Assembly (NCBI GenBank): GCA_016281335.1
Contig: JAEEIK010000110.1
Span: 1 to 64,000, forward strand
Origin: Lachnospiraceae bacterium
GTDB lineage: Bacteria; Bacillota; Clostridia; Lachnospirales; Lachnospiraceae
DNA: 64,000 bases
Direction of reading: 5' to 3'
Shown here: positions 1-7,904 of the stretch, piece by piece
How positions within the stretch are numbered: the stretch's first letter is position 1
How the letters are laid out: each line of letters starts with the position of its first letter
Position numbers and translations under genes: made by a program
The notes under the pieces: model-generated
The model's input: the letters and a program-made list of their open reading frames with translations, nothing else
What the model was told of the DNA's origin: nothing
The model's database searches: none

Positions 1-787
1 CATCACCGATGAGGAGTCTCTTGGGATCGGTAGAAAGTGTGGTCTTACCTGTTCCTGACAGACCGAAGAAGATAGCTGTGTGCTTACCTTCCATATCTGT
101 GTTAGCGGAGCAGTGCATTGAAGCCATACCGTCAAGAGGAAGGAAGTAGTTCATCATTGAGAACATACCCTTCTTCATCTCGCCGCCGTACCAGGTATTC
201 AGGATAACCTGCTCACGGCTTGTTACGTTGAACAGAACTGCGGTCTCAGAGTTAAGACCAAGCTCCTTGTAATTCTCAACCTTTGCCTTTGAAGCTGTGT
301 AAACAACAAAGTTAGGCTCGAAGTTCTCAAGTTCTTCAGCGCTGGGCTTGATGAACATGTTCTCTACGAAATGTGCCTGCCATGCAACTTCCATTATGAA
401 ACGGACTGCAAGACGGGTATCCTTGTTAGCGCCGCAGAAAGCATCTACTACATAAAGCTTCTTGTTGGAAAGCTCATCTATAGCAAGCTTCTTGCAGGCA
501 TCCCATGCTTCCTGGGTAGCCCTGTGGTTATCATTGGGATATTCTTCTGATGTCCACCATACGGTATCATGTGCCTTTGCATCATCAACGATGAATTTGT
601 CTTTGGGTGAACGTCCGGTGTAGATACCGGTCATAACGTTAACTGCATCAAGCTCGGTGTTAACGCCCTTGTCAAATCCCTCAAGTGAAGGATCCATCTC
701 GTCCTTGTACAGCTGCTCATAGGAAGGATTGTGGAAAATCTCCTGGACACCTGTAATGCCATACTTGCTCAAATCGATCTGTGCCAT
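1..787 (-). CDS. pckA: Phosphoenolpyruvate carboxykinase (ATP), N-terminal part, cut by window edge
   Basis: ATP-dependent PEP carboxykinase interconverts oxaloacetate + ATP and PEP + CO2 + ADP in the cytoplasm. My translation from the ATG at 787 gives [18 protein letters not shown], then [13 protein letters not shown] (the RSPKDK substrate-loop motif), [11 protein letters not shown], and near the edge [14 protein letters not shown], the kinase-1a P-loop typical of this enzyme. About 262 codons are present, half of the roughly 530 expected; the rest lies left of position 1. A GGAG ribosome-binding site sits 7 nt upstream of the ATG. The gene is a housekeeping neighbour, separated from flagellin by a terminator and its own promoter, and is not part of the polysaccharide locus. 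Confidence 0.96.
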   Translation of the reverse strand, partial: MAQIDLSKYGITGVQEIFHNPSYEQLYKDEMDPSLEGFDKGVNTELDAVNVMTGIYTGRSPKDKFIVDDAKAHDTVWWTSEEYPNDNHRATQEAWDACKKLAIDELSNKKLYVVDAFCGANKDTRLAVRFIMEVAWQAHFVENMFIKPSAEELENFEPNFVVYTASKAKVENYKELGLNSETAVLFNVTSREQVILNTWYGGEMKKGMFSMMNYFLPLDGMASMHCSANTDMEGKHTAIFFGLSGTGKTTLSTDPKRLLIGD

Positions 788-817
788 CTTTTTACTCCTT
801 TTTTTATTATTTTTGAC

Positions 818-833
818 CCCATGATTTCATGGG
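818..833. promoter_or_regulatory. Perfect inverted repeat in the pckA leader
   Basis: CCCATGA-TT-TCATGGG is a perfect 7-bp inverted repeat with a 2-nt centre, about 30 nt upstream of the pckA start and downstream of its predicted transcription start. It could be an operator for a regulator of carbon metabolism or a leader RNA hairpin. No known operator consensus was matched. Confidence 0.4.
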
Positions 834-873
834 AATTGACGTGCCTATGTCATATACTTTTTACGCCGTGAAT

Positions 874-901
874 ATTATACATGATTTTCAGATAAAATCA
901 A
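874..901 (-). promoter_or_regulatory. Probable sigma-A promoter of pckA
   Basis: On the minus strand TTGATT (896-901), a 16-nt spacer and a perfect TATAAT (874-879) form a vegetative-type promoter. The expected start near 867 leaves a leader of about 80 nt before the pckA ATG. It lies just downstream of the flagellin terminator, which fits an independent unit. No experimental support. Confidence 0.6.
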
Positions 902-934
902 GCATAAATATGAAATTCCATGGCCTGCAGGCAC

Positions 935-960
935 AAAAAAAGGAGCTCTGAAGCCCCTTT
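935..960 (-). terminator. Rho-independent terminator after flagellin
   Basis: Read on the minus strand, AAAGGGGCT-TCAG-AGCTCCTTT forms a 9-bp stem (one G-U pair) with a 4-nt loop, and the T run continues past the stem. It starts 16 nt after the flagellin stop codon and isolates flagellin from pckA. Confidence 0.85.
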
Positions 961-976
961 AAGATCTCACAGCTTA

Positions 977-2356
977 TCACTGCAATAACGAAAGGATATC
1001 CTGCCTGCTCTGATTTGCGTTCGATATCATGGACTCTCCGGATTGTGCCAGGACGTTCTGAAGCGTTAATGACATCATTTCCTTTGACATATCCGCGTCT
1101 CTCAGACGGCTTTCTGCTGCCTGTGTATTCTCAACGGTATTGTTATTGCTGTTTACGGTATGCTCAAGCCGGTTCTGCTGAGCGCCTATGTCTGATCTCC
1201 TGGAGGAGATATCCTGCATTGCGCGCTTTATCAATTTTATCGAAAGCCCGGCTGCCTCCTGCTCATCCACATGTATGCTGTTAATACCGAGCTGCTCACT
1301 GTCCATCTTGTCAATAGTTAAATACATCCCATGTCCCGCTTCCACTCCTGTCTGTATCCAAAGCGTCTTTTCATAAGGAGGATATGTCACATCAACGAGC
1401 TGATCAAAGTTTACGCTTGCTCTCGCTCCAACAGCATTGCGATATGCATTTGCCGCAGCTTCCTCCGAAGCATATTTATTCCCGTATGAATACACATAGA
1501 GCTTGCCGCCGGATTTGGCAAGGGCCGAAGCATGACTGACCTGATAACCGCCGGTCCCAAGCTCGCCTGAACTGTATACGGGATGAGCCTTTACCCCGTT
1601 AATGATCGCGTCTGCCAATGCGTCACCGCTGGAAACGCCATTAACACCTATAGAATAATAATGCTGATTTCCTGTATTCGATACCGAAGATGTTCCGGCC
1701 GGATCAGATGTCAGGGTTATATCAAAGACTTCATTACAGCCGTAGGGGCAGACAAAGGAAAAGGATTTTCCGTAAAGCATATCGATATTTTGTGCATTTA
1801 CTGCGCTAAGATCCATGGATGCCGCCGAATAATAGCCCCCACCTTGTGCGGGATAGCCCTCGCTCAGATGCCCTGTCTCAGTAGATGGAGACGAGATCAG
1901 ATGGGGCAGATTCTCATAATATTCATCTCCGTAGCCGCGGATATCACGAAAGATCTTCTTTTCATTGAACGTAGTATCCCTTCCTATCCTGTCGATCTCC
2001 TCTTTCAGAGCTCCGATCTCCTGCTCGATGGCATTGCGATCCTCATCGTTCAGGGTGCCGTTAGCCGCCTGGACTGAAAGCTGAGTCATACGGTTAAGGA
2101 TATCATGTACTTCCGCAAGGGCGCCGTCGGCAACCTGACAGAGAGAGATACCGTCCTCGGTATTCTCGGTTGCTCTCGTAAGCCCCTTTACCTGCCTGCG
2201 CATCTTTTCCGAAATGGCAAGCCCCGCCGCATCATCTGCTGCACGGTTTATCTTATATCCGGATGAAAGCTTCTCCGTCGTCTTTGCTTTTTTACCGGTA
2301 TTTATTTTATACTGTCTCTGCGCATTCATCGCAGCGATGTTTGTCTGTATTACCAT
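977..2356 (-). CDS. fliC: Flagellin
   Basis: Structural subunit of the flagellar filament, exported through the flagellar type III system. Residues 1-140 carry the conserved D0/D1 helices (KLSSGYKINRAADDAAGLAIS at 29-49 and SVQAANGTLNDEDRNAI). Residues about 355-459 carry the C-terminal D1/D0 part ending ISNANQSRQDILSLLQ. The variable surface domain spans about 141-345 and includes a two-cysteine motif CPYGC (203-207), rare in flagellins because cysteines are usually avoided. At 459 aa it is longer than the roughly 270-aa short flagellins. It has a sigma-28-like promoter, a GGAG site before the ATG and its own terminator, so it is monocistronic. It lies just downstream of the glycan operon, so flagellin glycosylation by nearby enzymes is possible but unproven. 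Confidence 0.96.
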   Translation of the reverse strand: MVIQTNIAAMNAQRQYKINTGKKAKTTEKLSSGYKINRAADDAAGLAISEKMRRQVKGLTRATENTEDGISLCQVADGALAEVHDILNRMTQLSVQAANGTLNDEDRNAIEQEIGALKEEIDRIGRDTTFNEKKIFRDIRGYGDEYYENLPHLISSPSTETGHLSEGYPAQGGGYYSAASMDLSAVNAQNIDMLYGKSFSFVCPYGCNEVFDITLTSDPAGTSSVSNTGNQHYYSIGVNGVSSGDALADAIINGVKAHPVYSSGELGTGGYQVSHASALAKSGGKLYVYSYGNKYASEEAAANAYRNAVGARASVNFDQLVDVTYPPYEKTLWIQTGVEAGHGMYLTIDKMDSEQLGINSIHVDEQEAAGLSIKLIKRAMQDISSRRSDIGAQQNRLEHTVNSNNNTVENTQAAESRLRDADMSKEMMSLTLQNVLAQSGESMISNANQSRQDILSLLQ

Positions 2357-2415
2357 TGCAAATCTCCGTATTTTACAATCCGGATTGCAGGTAGTTATTC
2401 CTTTGGGTCTTTATC

Positions 2416-2441
2416 ATACCGGAATCTTTCTGATCGATTTA
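2416..2441 (-). promoter_or_regulatory. Sigma-28 (SigD/FliA)-like promoter of flagellin
   Basis: On the minus strand TAAA (2438-2441), a 14-nt spacer and TCCGGTAT (2416-2423) resemble the motility sigma consensus TAAA-N15-GCCGATAA. The predicted start near 2410 gives a leader of about 50 nt. The position directly upstream of a flagellin gene supports the call; spacing and two bases deviate from consensus. Confidence 0.55.
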
Positions 2442-2453
2442 CTATTTATAGTA
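2440..2453. promoter_or_regulatory. AT-rich inverted repeat at the -35 element of the flagellin promoter
   Basis: TACTAT-TT-ATAGTA is a perfect 6-bp inverted repeat that overlaps the outer edge of the TAAA -35 element. TCGAT (2434-2438) and ATCGA (2453-2457) add an outer, slightly off-centre pair. It could be an operator. It is not followed by a T run, so it is not a terminator for the upstream operon. Confidence 0.3.
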
Positions 2454-2480
2454 TCGACCATTTCCCAGATCAGTTTAGCA

Positions 2481-3158
2481 TTATCCGTAAGAAGATAGTT
2501 TTTTTACATCCTCCGCCGTGGTTATCTTGACGTTTTTCTCATCCCCGGGTATCACCGCCACATCCATTCCGTCAAGCACGGCGATCTCCGCAGAACCGTT
2601 GATCTCAAGTATCTTATCCGGCAGAAGCTCTTCAAGAGCCTTTTTGAAACGTTCTAGTTTAAATGCCTCCGGCGCCTGTCCTGCTCTTAAGCTGCTACGG
2701 TCAAGCAGGGCTTTGATCCTGCCGTCTTCGCAGACATAAGTCGTGTCCTTGACGGGTATTCCCGGCATCACTCCCTCGTGATCCTTTAGTCCGCTTAAGC
2801 AGCCGCTTATAAGCTCCGCGCTCACAAAGGGTCTCGCCGCATCATGTATCAGGACATTATCCTCATCCGACACATTTTTCATATCATTAAGAGCATTTAG
2901 TATGGACAGCGCCCTGTTTTTTCCCGGAGCGGAAAAGCCCTCTATCTTTGCTTTAGAGCTTTCCCCTGCTGCATCCAGTATCCTGTCTCTCCACTCCTCC
3001 TCGGCCACTATCCTGACACTGTCGATCTGCGGATGGGAGGTAAGAGCATGAAGAGCGCGGATCACCATCATCTCCCCGCCCATATCGATATACTGTTTCG
3101 GGATATCTCCCCCGGCCCTTAAGCCCTTTCCGCCTGACAGAAGTATCGCCCTGTTCAT
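2481..3158 (-). CDS. IspD/TarI-family cytidylyltransferase
   Basis: CTP-dependent sugar/polyol-phosphate cytidylyltransferase of the IspD/TarI family (225 aa, the usual length). The N-terminus ILLSGGKGLRAGGDIPKQY is the nucleotide-binding loop, and VLIHDAARPFVS is the conserved catalytic region. The C-terminus VKITTAEDVKKL matches the family end. IspD makes CDP-methylerythritol for isoprenoids; TarI makes CDP-ribitol. Its place as the last gene of a polysaccharide operon, immediately after an epimerase resembling ribulose-5-phosphate epimerase, favours a glycan role. A TarJ-type reductase, needed for CDP-ribitol, is not in the window. The start codon abuts the stop of the epimerase gene. Substrate is unresolved. 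Confidence 0.8.
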   Translation of the reverse strand: MNRAILLSGGKGLRAGGDIPKQYIDMGGEMMVIRALHALTSHPQIDSVRIVAEEEWRDRILDAAGESSKAKIEGFSAPGKNRALSILNALNDMKNVSDEDNVLIHDAARPFVSAELISGCLSGLKDHEGVMPGIPVKDTTYVCEDGRIKALLDRSSLRAGQAPEAFKLERFKKALEELLPDKILEINGSAEIAVLDGMDVAVIPGDEKNVKITTAEDVKKLSSYG

Positions 3159-3821
3159 TTAAAACTCCATATTCCTGATATTCCTGATGGTCTCGGCATA
3201 GTCCTTTCCTTTTCCGAAGAGAAGCGTGGTACCGAGTACAAAACCCTTTACGCCCAGGGGCGCATACTCTTTGATCTTGTCCGCGCCGCAAGCCCCGTCC
3301 CAGTATATATCAAAATGCATATCCTCTTTGATGGCCAGAAGCTCATCATATTTCTGCCTGACATAAGGAAGGAACATCTGGGAAGCATTTCCGGGATTCA
3401 CGCTCATGACCAGCACCTTATCCACTATGGTCAGCATCATCCTGACAGTCTCCACGCTGGTTCCGGGATTGATCGCTATGCCCGGTATCAGTCCCGCGTC
3501 TATAATCTTCTGAAGCGTGGTCGAAGGGTGATACTCCGCTTCCGGATGGATATAGATAGTATCCCCTTTATTCAGATTATTAATGAACAGATCTATGGTA
3601 TTGTTCGGATGCTCTACCATAAGGTGCACATCCAGTGGCAGCTTCGTAGCCTTCCTGATATAGATCATATCATTTAAGGACATAGCATAATTATGGACAT
3701 AACGACCGTCCATTATATCTATGTGAAAAGAATCTATCCCCGCCTTTTCGAGCTCCTCTGCTTCTCTTTTGAGATTCCCGAAATCAGCGCACATCATTGA
3801 CGCCATCAGTTCAAATTTCAT
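3159..3821 (-). CDS. Ribulose-phosphate 3-epimerase family protein
   Basis: TIM-barrel epimerase of the RPE family, 220 aa. Metal and acid/base motifs are visible: SMMCADFGNL near the N-terminus, HIDIMDGRYVH, LDVHLMVEHP, and DIYWDGACG in place of the usual VDGG. The last differs from housekeeping RPE and suggests a divergent subfamily. The first plausible start is the ATG at 3821, preceded by a G-rich Shine-Dalgarno, and overlaps the upstream glycosyltransferase by 11 nt; a longer frame upstream only covers that gene. It abuts the cytidylyltransferase gene, so the pair probably makes and activates a ketopentose-derived or similar sugar phosphate for the polysaccharide. Ordinary pentose-phosphate function is the alternative. 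Confidence 0.82.
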   Translation of the reverse strand: MKFELMASMMCADFGNLKREAEELEKAGIDSFHIDIMDGRYVHNYAMSLNDMIYIRKATKLPLDVHLMVEHPNNTIDLFINNLNKGDTIYIHPEAEYHPSTTLQKIIDAGLIPGIAINPGTSVETVRMMLTIVDKVLVMSVNPGNASQMFLPYVRQKYDELLAIKEDMHFDIYWDGACGADKIKEYAPLGVKGFVLGTTLLFGKGKDYAETIRNIRNMEF

Positions 3822-5805
3822 CTTTTCTTTCCCCCTTTCTGGTATCGGTACGAAGCCTGAAGTCACTGTGATCCAGGGAAAAGTTGGGATTATAATACGG
3901 ATCCCCTTTATCCAGCGCTTCCTTCCACTTTTCCCTGAAGTGTTTCGATTCTTCCTCATATCTTTCCGCATTTGCGCCCTTATCATCCGCTCCTCTTGAT
4001 ATGGATTCGTAATGATAAAGCTCCGCAAAGGGAGTAAACACGTTCAGATATCCGAGCTGTCTTAACTTAAGACAGAAGTCCACGTCATTCAGTGATACGG
4101 CAAAGCCCTCATCCAGTCCGCCCACTTCTTCATAAAGCGTTCTTTTTACCAGCAGACAGGCCCCTGTAACTGCCGATACATCCTGGGCATAACAGAGTCT
4201 TCCCATATAACCCAGTATGTCCCTGCCATCTCTGTAATGTGTATGTCCCGCTGTCCTGTGAGCTCCGAGCCCTAATACTATGCCCGCATGCTGTATCGTA
4301 TCATCCGGATAGTAAAGCTTAGCCCCGACAGCTCCCACATCTTCTCTCTGTGCATACATCAGCAGTTCTTCGATCCAGTTGATGCTTATCACTTCGGTAT
4401 CATTATTGAGCAGCAGTATATAATCACCCCTGGATTTTTTTACACCTGCATTGCACACCTTCGAATAATTAAAGGGCCCGTGGCACTCGGTCACGCGGAT
4501 CCGCTTATCTGCTTTCAGTTCCTCATAATAATCGCGTATCTCGCGGCCTTTGGAATTGTTCTCCACTATGATGATCTCGTAATTCTCATAGGTAGACTTA
4601 TTCCGTATGGAGTCCACGCAGCGCTTAAGATCATCCTTGTGTTCCTTATTCGGTATGATGATCGAGATAAGCGGCGTTTCCTTTATCTCATAGCTCAATC
4701 TGAAGATAGTCTCAAAGGCCCTGGTGGAAGTGATGCTGAAATTCTCAAAGCCCGCCCTCTTCAGGTGATCCGCAACCGCCCCCTTCGCCGCATCTATCGC
4801 ATAGGACTTGGCAGTGATATCGGCAGCCACACTGGCCGGATGGGATCTCCAGTAATAGAGTATGCGCGGAACATGCACTATCTTACGCGCTCTTGATGTC
4901 AGCCTGAGTATCATGTCATGATCCTGGCTTCCGTCAAACTCCGTCCTGAACAGTTCATCCCCGCCCAGCAGCTCTCTTTTGAACACACTGAAATGGCAGA
5001 TATAATTATTGGCCCTTAAGTTATCTATGGCAAAGTCCGGCTTGAAATGCAGGACTATCATATGGTCTATGTCTTTCTCACCCTTAAAGGTAGCCTCGTC
5101 ACAGTAGAGATAATCGGCATCCTCATCGCAGATCCTCTTCATATATTCATAGAGCACCGAAGGATGAAGTATATCGTCATGGTCAAAGAGTCCGATGTAC
5201 TCTCCGCCCGCCATCCTTACGCATTCGTTGGTGTTGCCGGATATACCGAGATTCTCCGTGAGTTTCTTATAAACGATACGGCTGTCCTCTTTAGCATATT
5301 CCCGGCAGATATCCCCCACATATCCATGGGCATCGTCCGAACCATCCGCAAGACAGAGCTGCCATTTCTTATAAGTCTGGGCCTTTACCGAATCCATCAT
5401 CTCCCGCAGATATTTCTCGGGAGTATTATAAAGAGGCGTCAGTATCGAGATCGTGATATCCTTATCGAAGACACAGGCTTCCTCAAGACTTCTTTCCTTT
5501 GCATCTGGAAAACCCGCGGTTCCGAGTCTTTTCTTTACCTTAAGCTCCACAGCCTTATTTTTCAGCTTGCCGTAAAAGCCCCGCAATGAGCCGTAGCGCT
5601 TCACCCTCTTCAGATTCTTATCAAGCGAAGTCTTAAGCTTTCTTGCCGGAGCGCTTAACTTATAAAAACGGCTGCTCTCGATAAGGCTTATCTTTGAGGA
5701 AAGCACACGGTTTTCCTCAGCCGTAAGCCGCATTTTTTCTTCGATCTCTATAACTTTTATGCGCTCTTTCTCATAAAGAGTCTTAACGTCGTTTTCCATT
5801 TTCAC
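3811..5805 (-). CDS. Two-domain GT2 glycosyltransferase
   Basis: Large cytoplasmic glycosyltransferase (664 aa) with a coiled-coil N-terminus (about 1-60) and two GT-A domains. The first begins ISILTPLYNTPEKYL and carries LFDHDD as the metal-binding DxD-type motif. The second begins ISIIIPNKEHKDDL and carries LLLNNDTE. Such tandem GT2 proteins often add alternating sugars in rhamnan-type and O-antigen chains exported by Wzm/Wzt. The probable start is a GTG at 5805 overlapping the upstream stop (GTGA); an ATG at 5799 is equally possible, and neither has a strong ribosome site, suggesting translational coupling. Donor and acceptor cannot be read from sequence; GDP-D-rhamnose or dTDP-linked sugars are the likely supply. 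Confidence 0.88.
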   Translation of the reverse strand: MKMENDVKTLYEKERIKVIEIEEKMRLTAEENRVLSSKISLIESSRFYKLSAPARKLKTSLDKNLKRVKRYGSLRGFYGKLKNKAVELKVKKRLGTAGFPDAKERSLEEACVFDKDITISILTPLYNTPEKYLREMMDSVKAQTYKKWQLCLADGSDDAHGYVGDICREYAKEDSRIVYKKLTENLGISGNTNECVRMAGGEYIGLFDHDDILHPSVLYEYMKRICDEDADYLYCDEATFKGEKDIDHMIVLHFKPDFAIDNLRANNYICHFSVFKRELLGGDELFRTEFDGSQDHDMILRLTSRARKIVHVPRILYYWRSHPASVAADITAKSYAIDAAKGAVADHLKRAGFENFSITSTRAFETIFRLSYEIKETPLISIIIPNKEHKDDLKRCVDSIRNKSTYENYEIIIVENNSKGREIRDYYEELKADKRIRVTECHGPFNYSKVCNAGVKKSRGDYILLLNNDTEVISINWIEELLMYAQREDVGAVGAKLYYPDDTIQHAGIVLGLGAHRTAGHTHYRDGRDILGYMGRLCYAQDVSAVTGACLLVKRTLYEEVGGLDEGFAVSLNDVDFCLKLRQLGYLNVFTPFAELYHYESISRGADDKGANAERYEEESKHFREKWKEALDKGDPYYNPNFSLDHSDFRLRTDTRKGERKDEI

Positions 5806-7904
5806 TGACCGATGCTGAGCGTCTTTTCGCTCTCAGCATAATACACGCTTCCTGTTTCCTTATCCTTAAATTCCACGGCTATATACCAGGCGCCTTCTGA
5901 AAGGCTGTCCTTATCCGGTCTCAACGAAAAGCCGGAAAGCAGAATATTCTTTTCATCCGGAAAGACATACTTAAGCTCCGGCAGATACTGCCCCTCTAAA
6001 TCATAGGCCCTCATATCTTTGTCTTTACTGAGGATCAGTCTTTTAGCGTATCTTGCATTATCCGCGCCTTCCATATAAGCCCAGCCCTTTATCAGCAGGC
6101 TCTCCTCTTCGTCCCTGCGGAACTTTTTTTGTATCCCGCATTCGTCGATATTCAGCTTCAGGGAATGACACTTTCTTAAAGCGATGTTTCCCTTAAACTC
6201 TTCATATTCCCTGTCTCTATAGTCGCGGCTCTCCTGTCTGTTATAAGCCTGCGCTGCAAATCGCGGATCGTCCTTTCTTAAGTGCTGCGGGTAATAAGGA
6301 TCCCTTCCCGCGTACTGTCTGTGTTTATCGTACAGCCTCTCCCTTTCTTCCGCAAGCCTGTTCCATTTTTCCGTATCCAGCAGGTCATTGCCCCGGGATA
6401 CCGATTCATCATGTATCAGACTTACATCATTTCTCTGAACATTCCTGTATCCCGCTTCGATAAGACGCATGCACAGATCCACATCATTGTAGGCCACCCT
6501 GAAGCTCTCGTCAAAACCGCCCACTCCCGTAAATCTGCTGTTCTTTATCATCAGACAGGCAGCCGTCACTCCTATCATGTTCATCTTCGTCATCGCGAAA
6601 TTAAAATAAGGATGCTCATCTCCGCCGATACCGCAGAGTTTATGAGCCGGCCCTGTCTCAAGATTGCTTATGCCGGCATGCTGCAGTCTCCCGTCAGGAT
6701 ATAGCAGCTTTGCTCCCACAGCTCCTATGCCCTCTATAGCAGCCTGCTCCATCAGTATCTTCAATACCGAAGCATCGGTAAAATAAGTATCATCATTAAG
6801 AAACAGTATATACTCTCCCCTCGCCCTCTTCGCTCCTCTGTTGCACATCCTGGCAAAGTTGAATTCAGCTTCTTTATGGAGATATTCTATGTTTCCGATA
6901 TGCTTGTTTTTCCGGAGTCTTTCAAACAGCTCCTCATAAGCCTTCCTGTTCTTTTCATCGGAACCGTTATCCACGATGATCAGTTCAATATCGGAAAGCT
7001 TTACCGTATCCGTAAGGCTTTTAAGACACCTAGCCAGCATGGCAGGATGGTCTTTGCTGGGTATCACTATACTTAAGTTTCCGCTCTTGCCGGCCTTTTC
7101 ATATGCTGCCTTTATACCGTCGTATTCAGGCTCATAGCCGAACACACAGGGCGCTATACCTGTATCGAGGGCATACAGCTTCTTCTGTTCATTGCTGATC
7201 TTCCCGTGATAGAGCACCAGCGGAGTATGTCCGGTCTTCCTGAAGCCGTCTTCGGTAAAAGACTTCTTAAGGACCAGCTCATAGAGTTTCTTTTTGTTTT
7301 TATATATATCCTTTATCTCTTCTTCGGCAAAGGCTTCCCTTCTGAACGCTGTCATGCTGCCGTAGTAATAGCAGCCAAGCAATGACTCCGGGTAAGGTTC
7401 CTGCTTAAACCAGGGAAAGCAGCGTTCCCCTTCTTCCGTTACCATATCCTCATCCGCATACCAGATGTCAGCTTCGGGATGTGTCTCAAAATACTTTGCG
7501 GCTATCTTATAAGCCCGCTCATCCACGCAGTCCTTATCTTCGGCCTCAAGCCACATTATATCCGTATCCGCTTCTTCAGCTTCGTCAAGCCCCGAATACT
7601 TTTCGAAGGCTTCCCTTTCCTTATCCCGTATCCACAGCGGATAAGGCTCTTTAAAAAGCTCTATGTTTTCATTATATGCTTTCAGACTTTCATCACCGGC
7701 CGGATCCGTAAGCGGTCTTACAAATCCCTTTCTTGAAAATGACCTCAGAAAATTAAACAGCCTGCTGCCCTCCAAGCGTCCAAGCCTCCACTTCATCAGT
7801 GAATTCTTCTCCTCAAGAGCCGCAAGCTCCCCTGCAAGCCTTATATACTTTTCCTTTTCCTCCCTGTACAGAGCTTCGTATCTTTTTTCTTCGTAAGACG
7901 TCAT
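5802..7904 (-). CDS. Large GT2 glycosyltransferase with degenerate first domain and C-terminal beta domain
   Basis: 700-aa relative of the next gene. Residues 1-55 are coiled-coil. Residues about 95-250 keep the back half of a first GT2 domain, including IWYADEDMV, but lack the N-terminal nucleotide-binding strand (no ISIxxPxYN). The second domain is complete: LSIVIPSKDHPAML, LFLNDDTYF and GGFDESFRVAYNDVDLC. After about residue 530 comes a probable beta-sandwich tail (LLIKGWAYMEGAD) that may bind the growing chain or partners. The chosen start ATG at 7904 overlaps the upstream stop as ATGA with GAGG 8 nt before it; a longer reading to 7952 lies inside the preceding gene. Likely assembles the Wzm/Wzt-exported glycan. 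Confidence 0.87.
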   Translation of the reverse strand: MTSYEEKRYEALYREEKEKYIRLAGELAALEEKNSLMKWRLGRLEGSRLFNFLRSFSRKGFVRPLTDPAGDESLKAYNENIELFKEPYPLWIRDKEREAFEKYSGLDEAEEADTDIMWLEAEDKDCVDERAYKIAAKYFETHPEADIWYADEDMVTEEGERCFPWFKQEPYPESLLGCYYYGSMTAFRREAFAEEEIKDIYKNKKKLYELVLKKSFTEDGFRKTGHTPLVLYHGKISNEQKKLYALDTGIAPCVFGYEPEYDGIKAAYEKAGKSGNLSIVIPSKDHPAMLARCLKSLTDTVKLSDIELIIVDNGSDEKNRKAYEELFERLRKNKHIGNIEYLHKEAEFNFARMCNRGAKRARGEYILFLNDDTYFTDASVLKILMEQAAIEGIGAVGAKLLYPDGRLQHAGISNLETGPAHKLCGIGGDEHPYFNFAMTKMNMIGVTAACLMIKNSRFTGVGGFDESFRVAYNDVDLCMRLIEAGYRNVQRNDVSLIHDESVSRGNDLLDTEKWNRLAEERERLYDKHRQYAGRDPYYPQHLRKDDPRFAAQAYNRQESRDYRDREYEEFKGNIALRKCHSLKLNIDECGIQKKFRRDEEESLLIKGWAYMEGADNARYAKRLILSKDKDMRAYDLEGQYLPELKYVFPDEKNILLSGFSLRPDKDSLSEGAWYIAVEFKDKETGSVYYAESEKTLSIGQ

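Noticed and set aside
3822-4028. Longer N-terminus for the ribulose-phosphate-epimerase-like protein
   Set aside because: The extra residues come from the other frame of the upstream glycosyltransferase gene; the family start and a ribosome site are at 3821.
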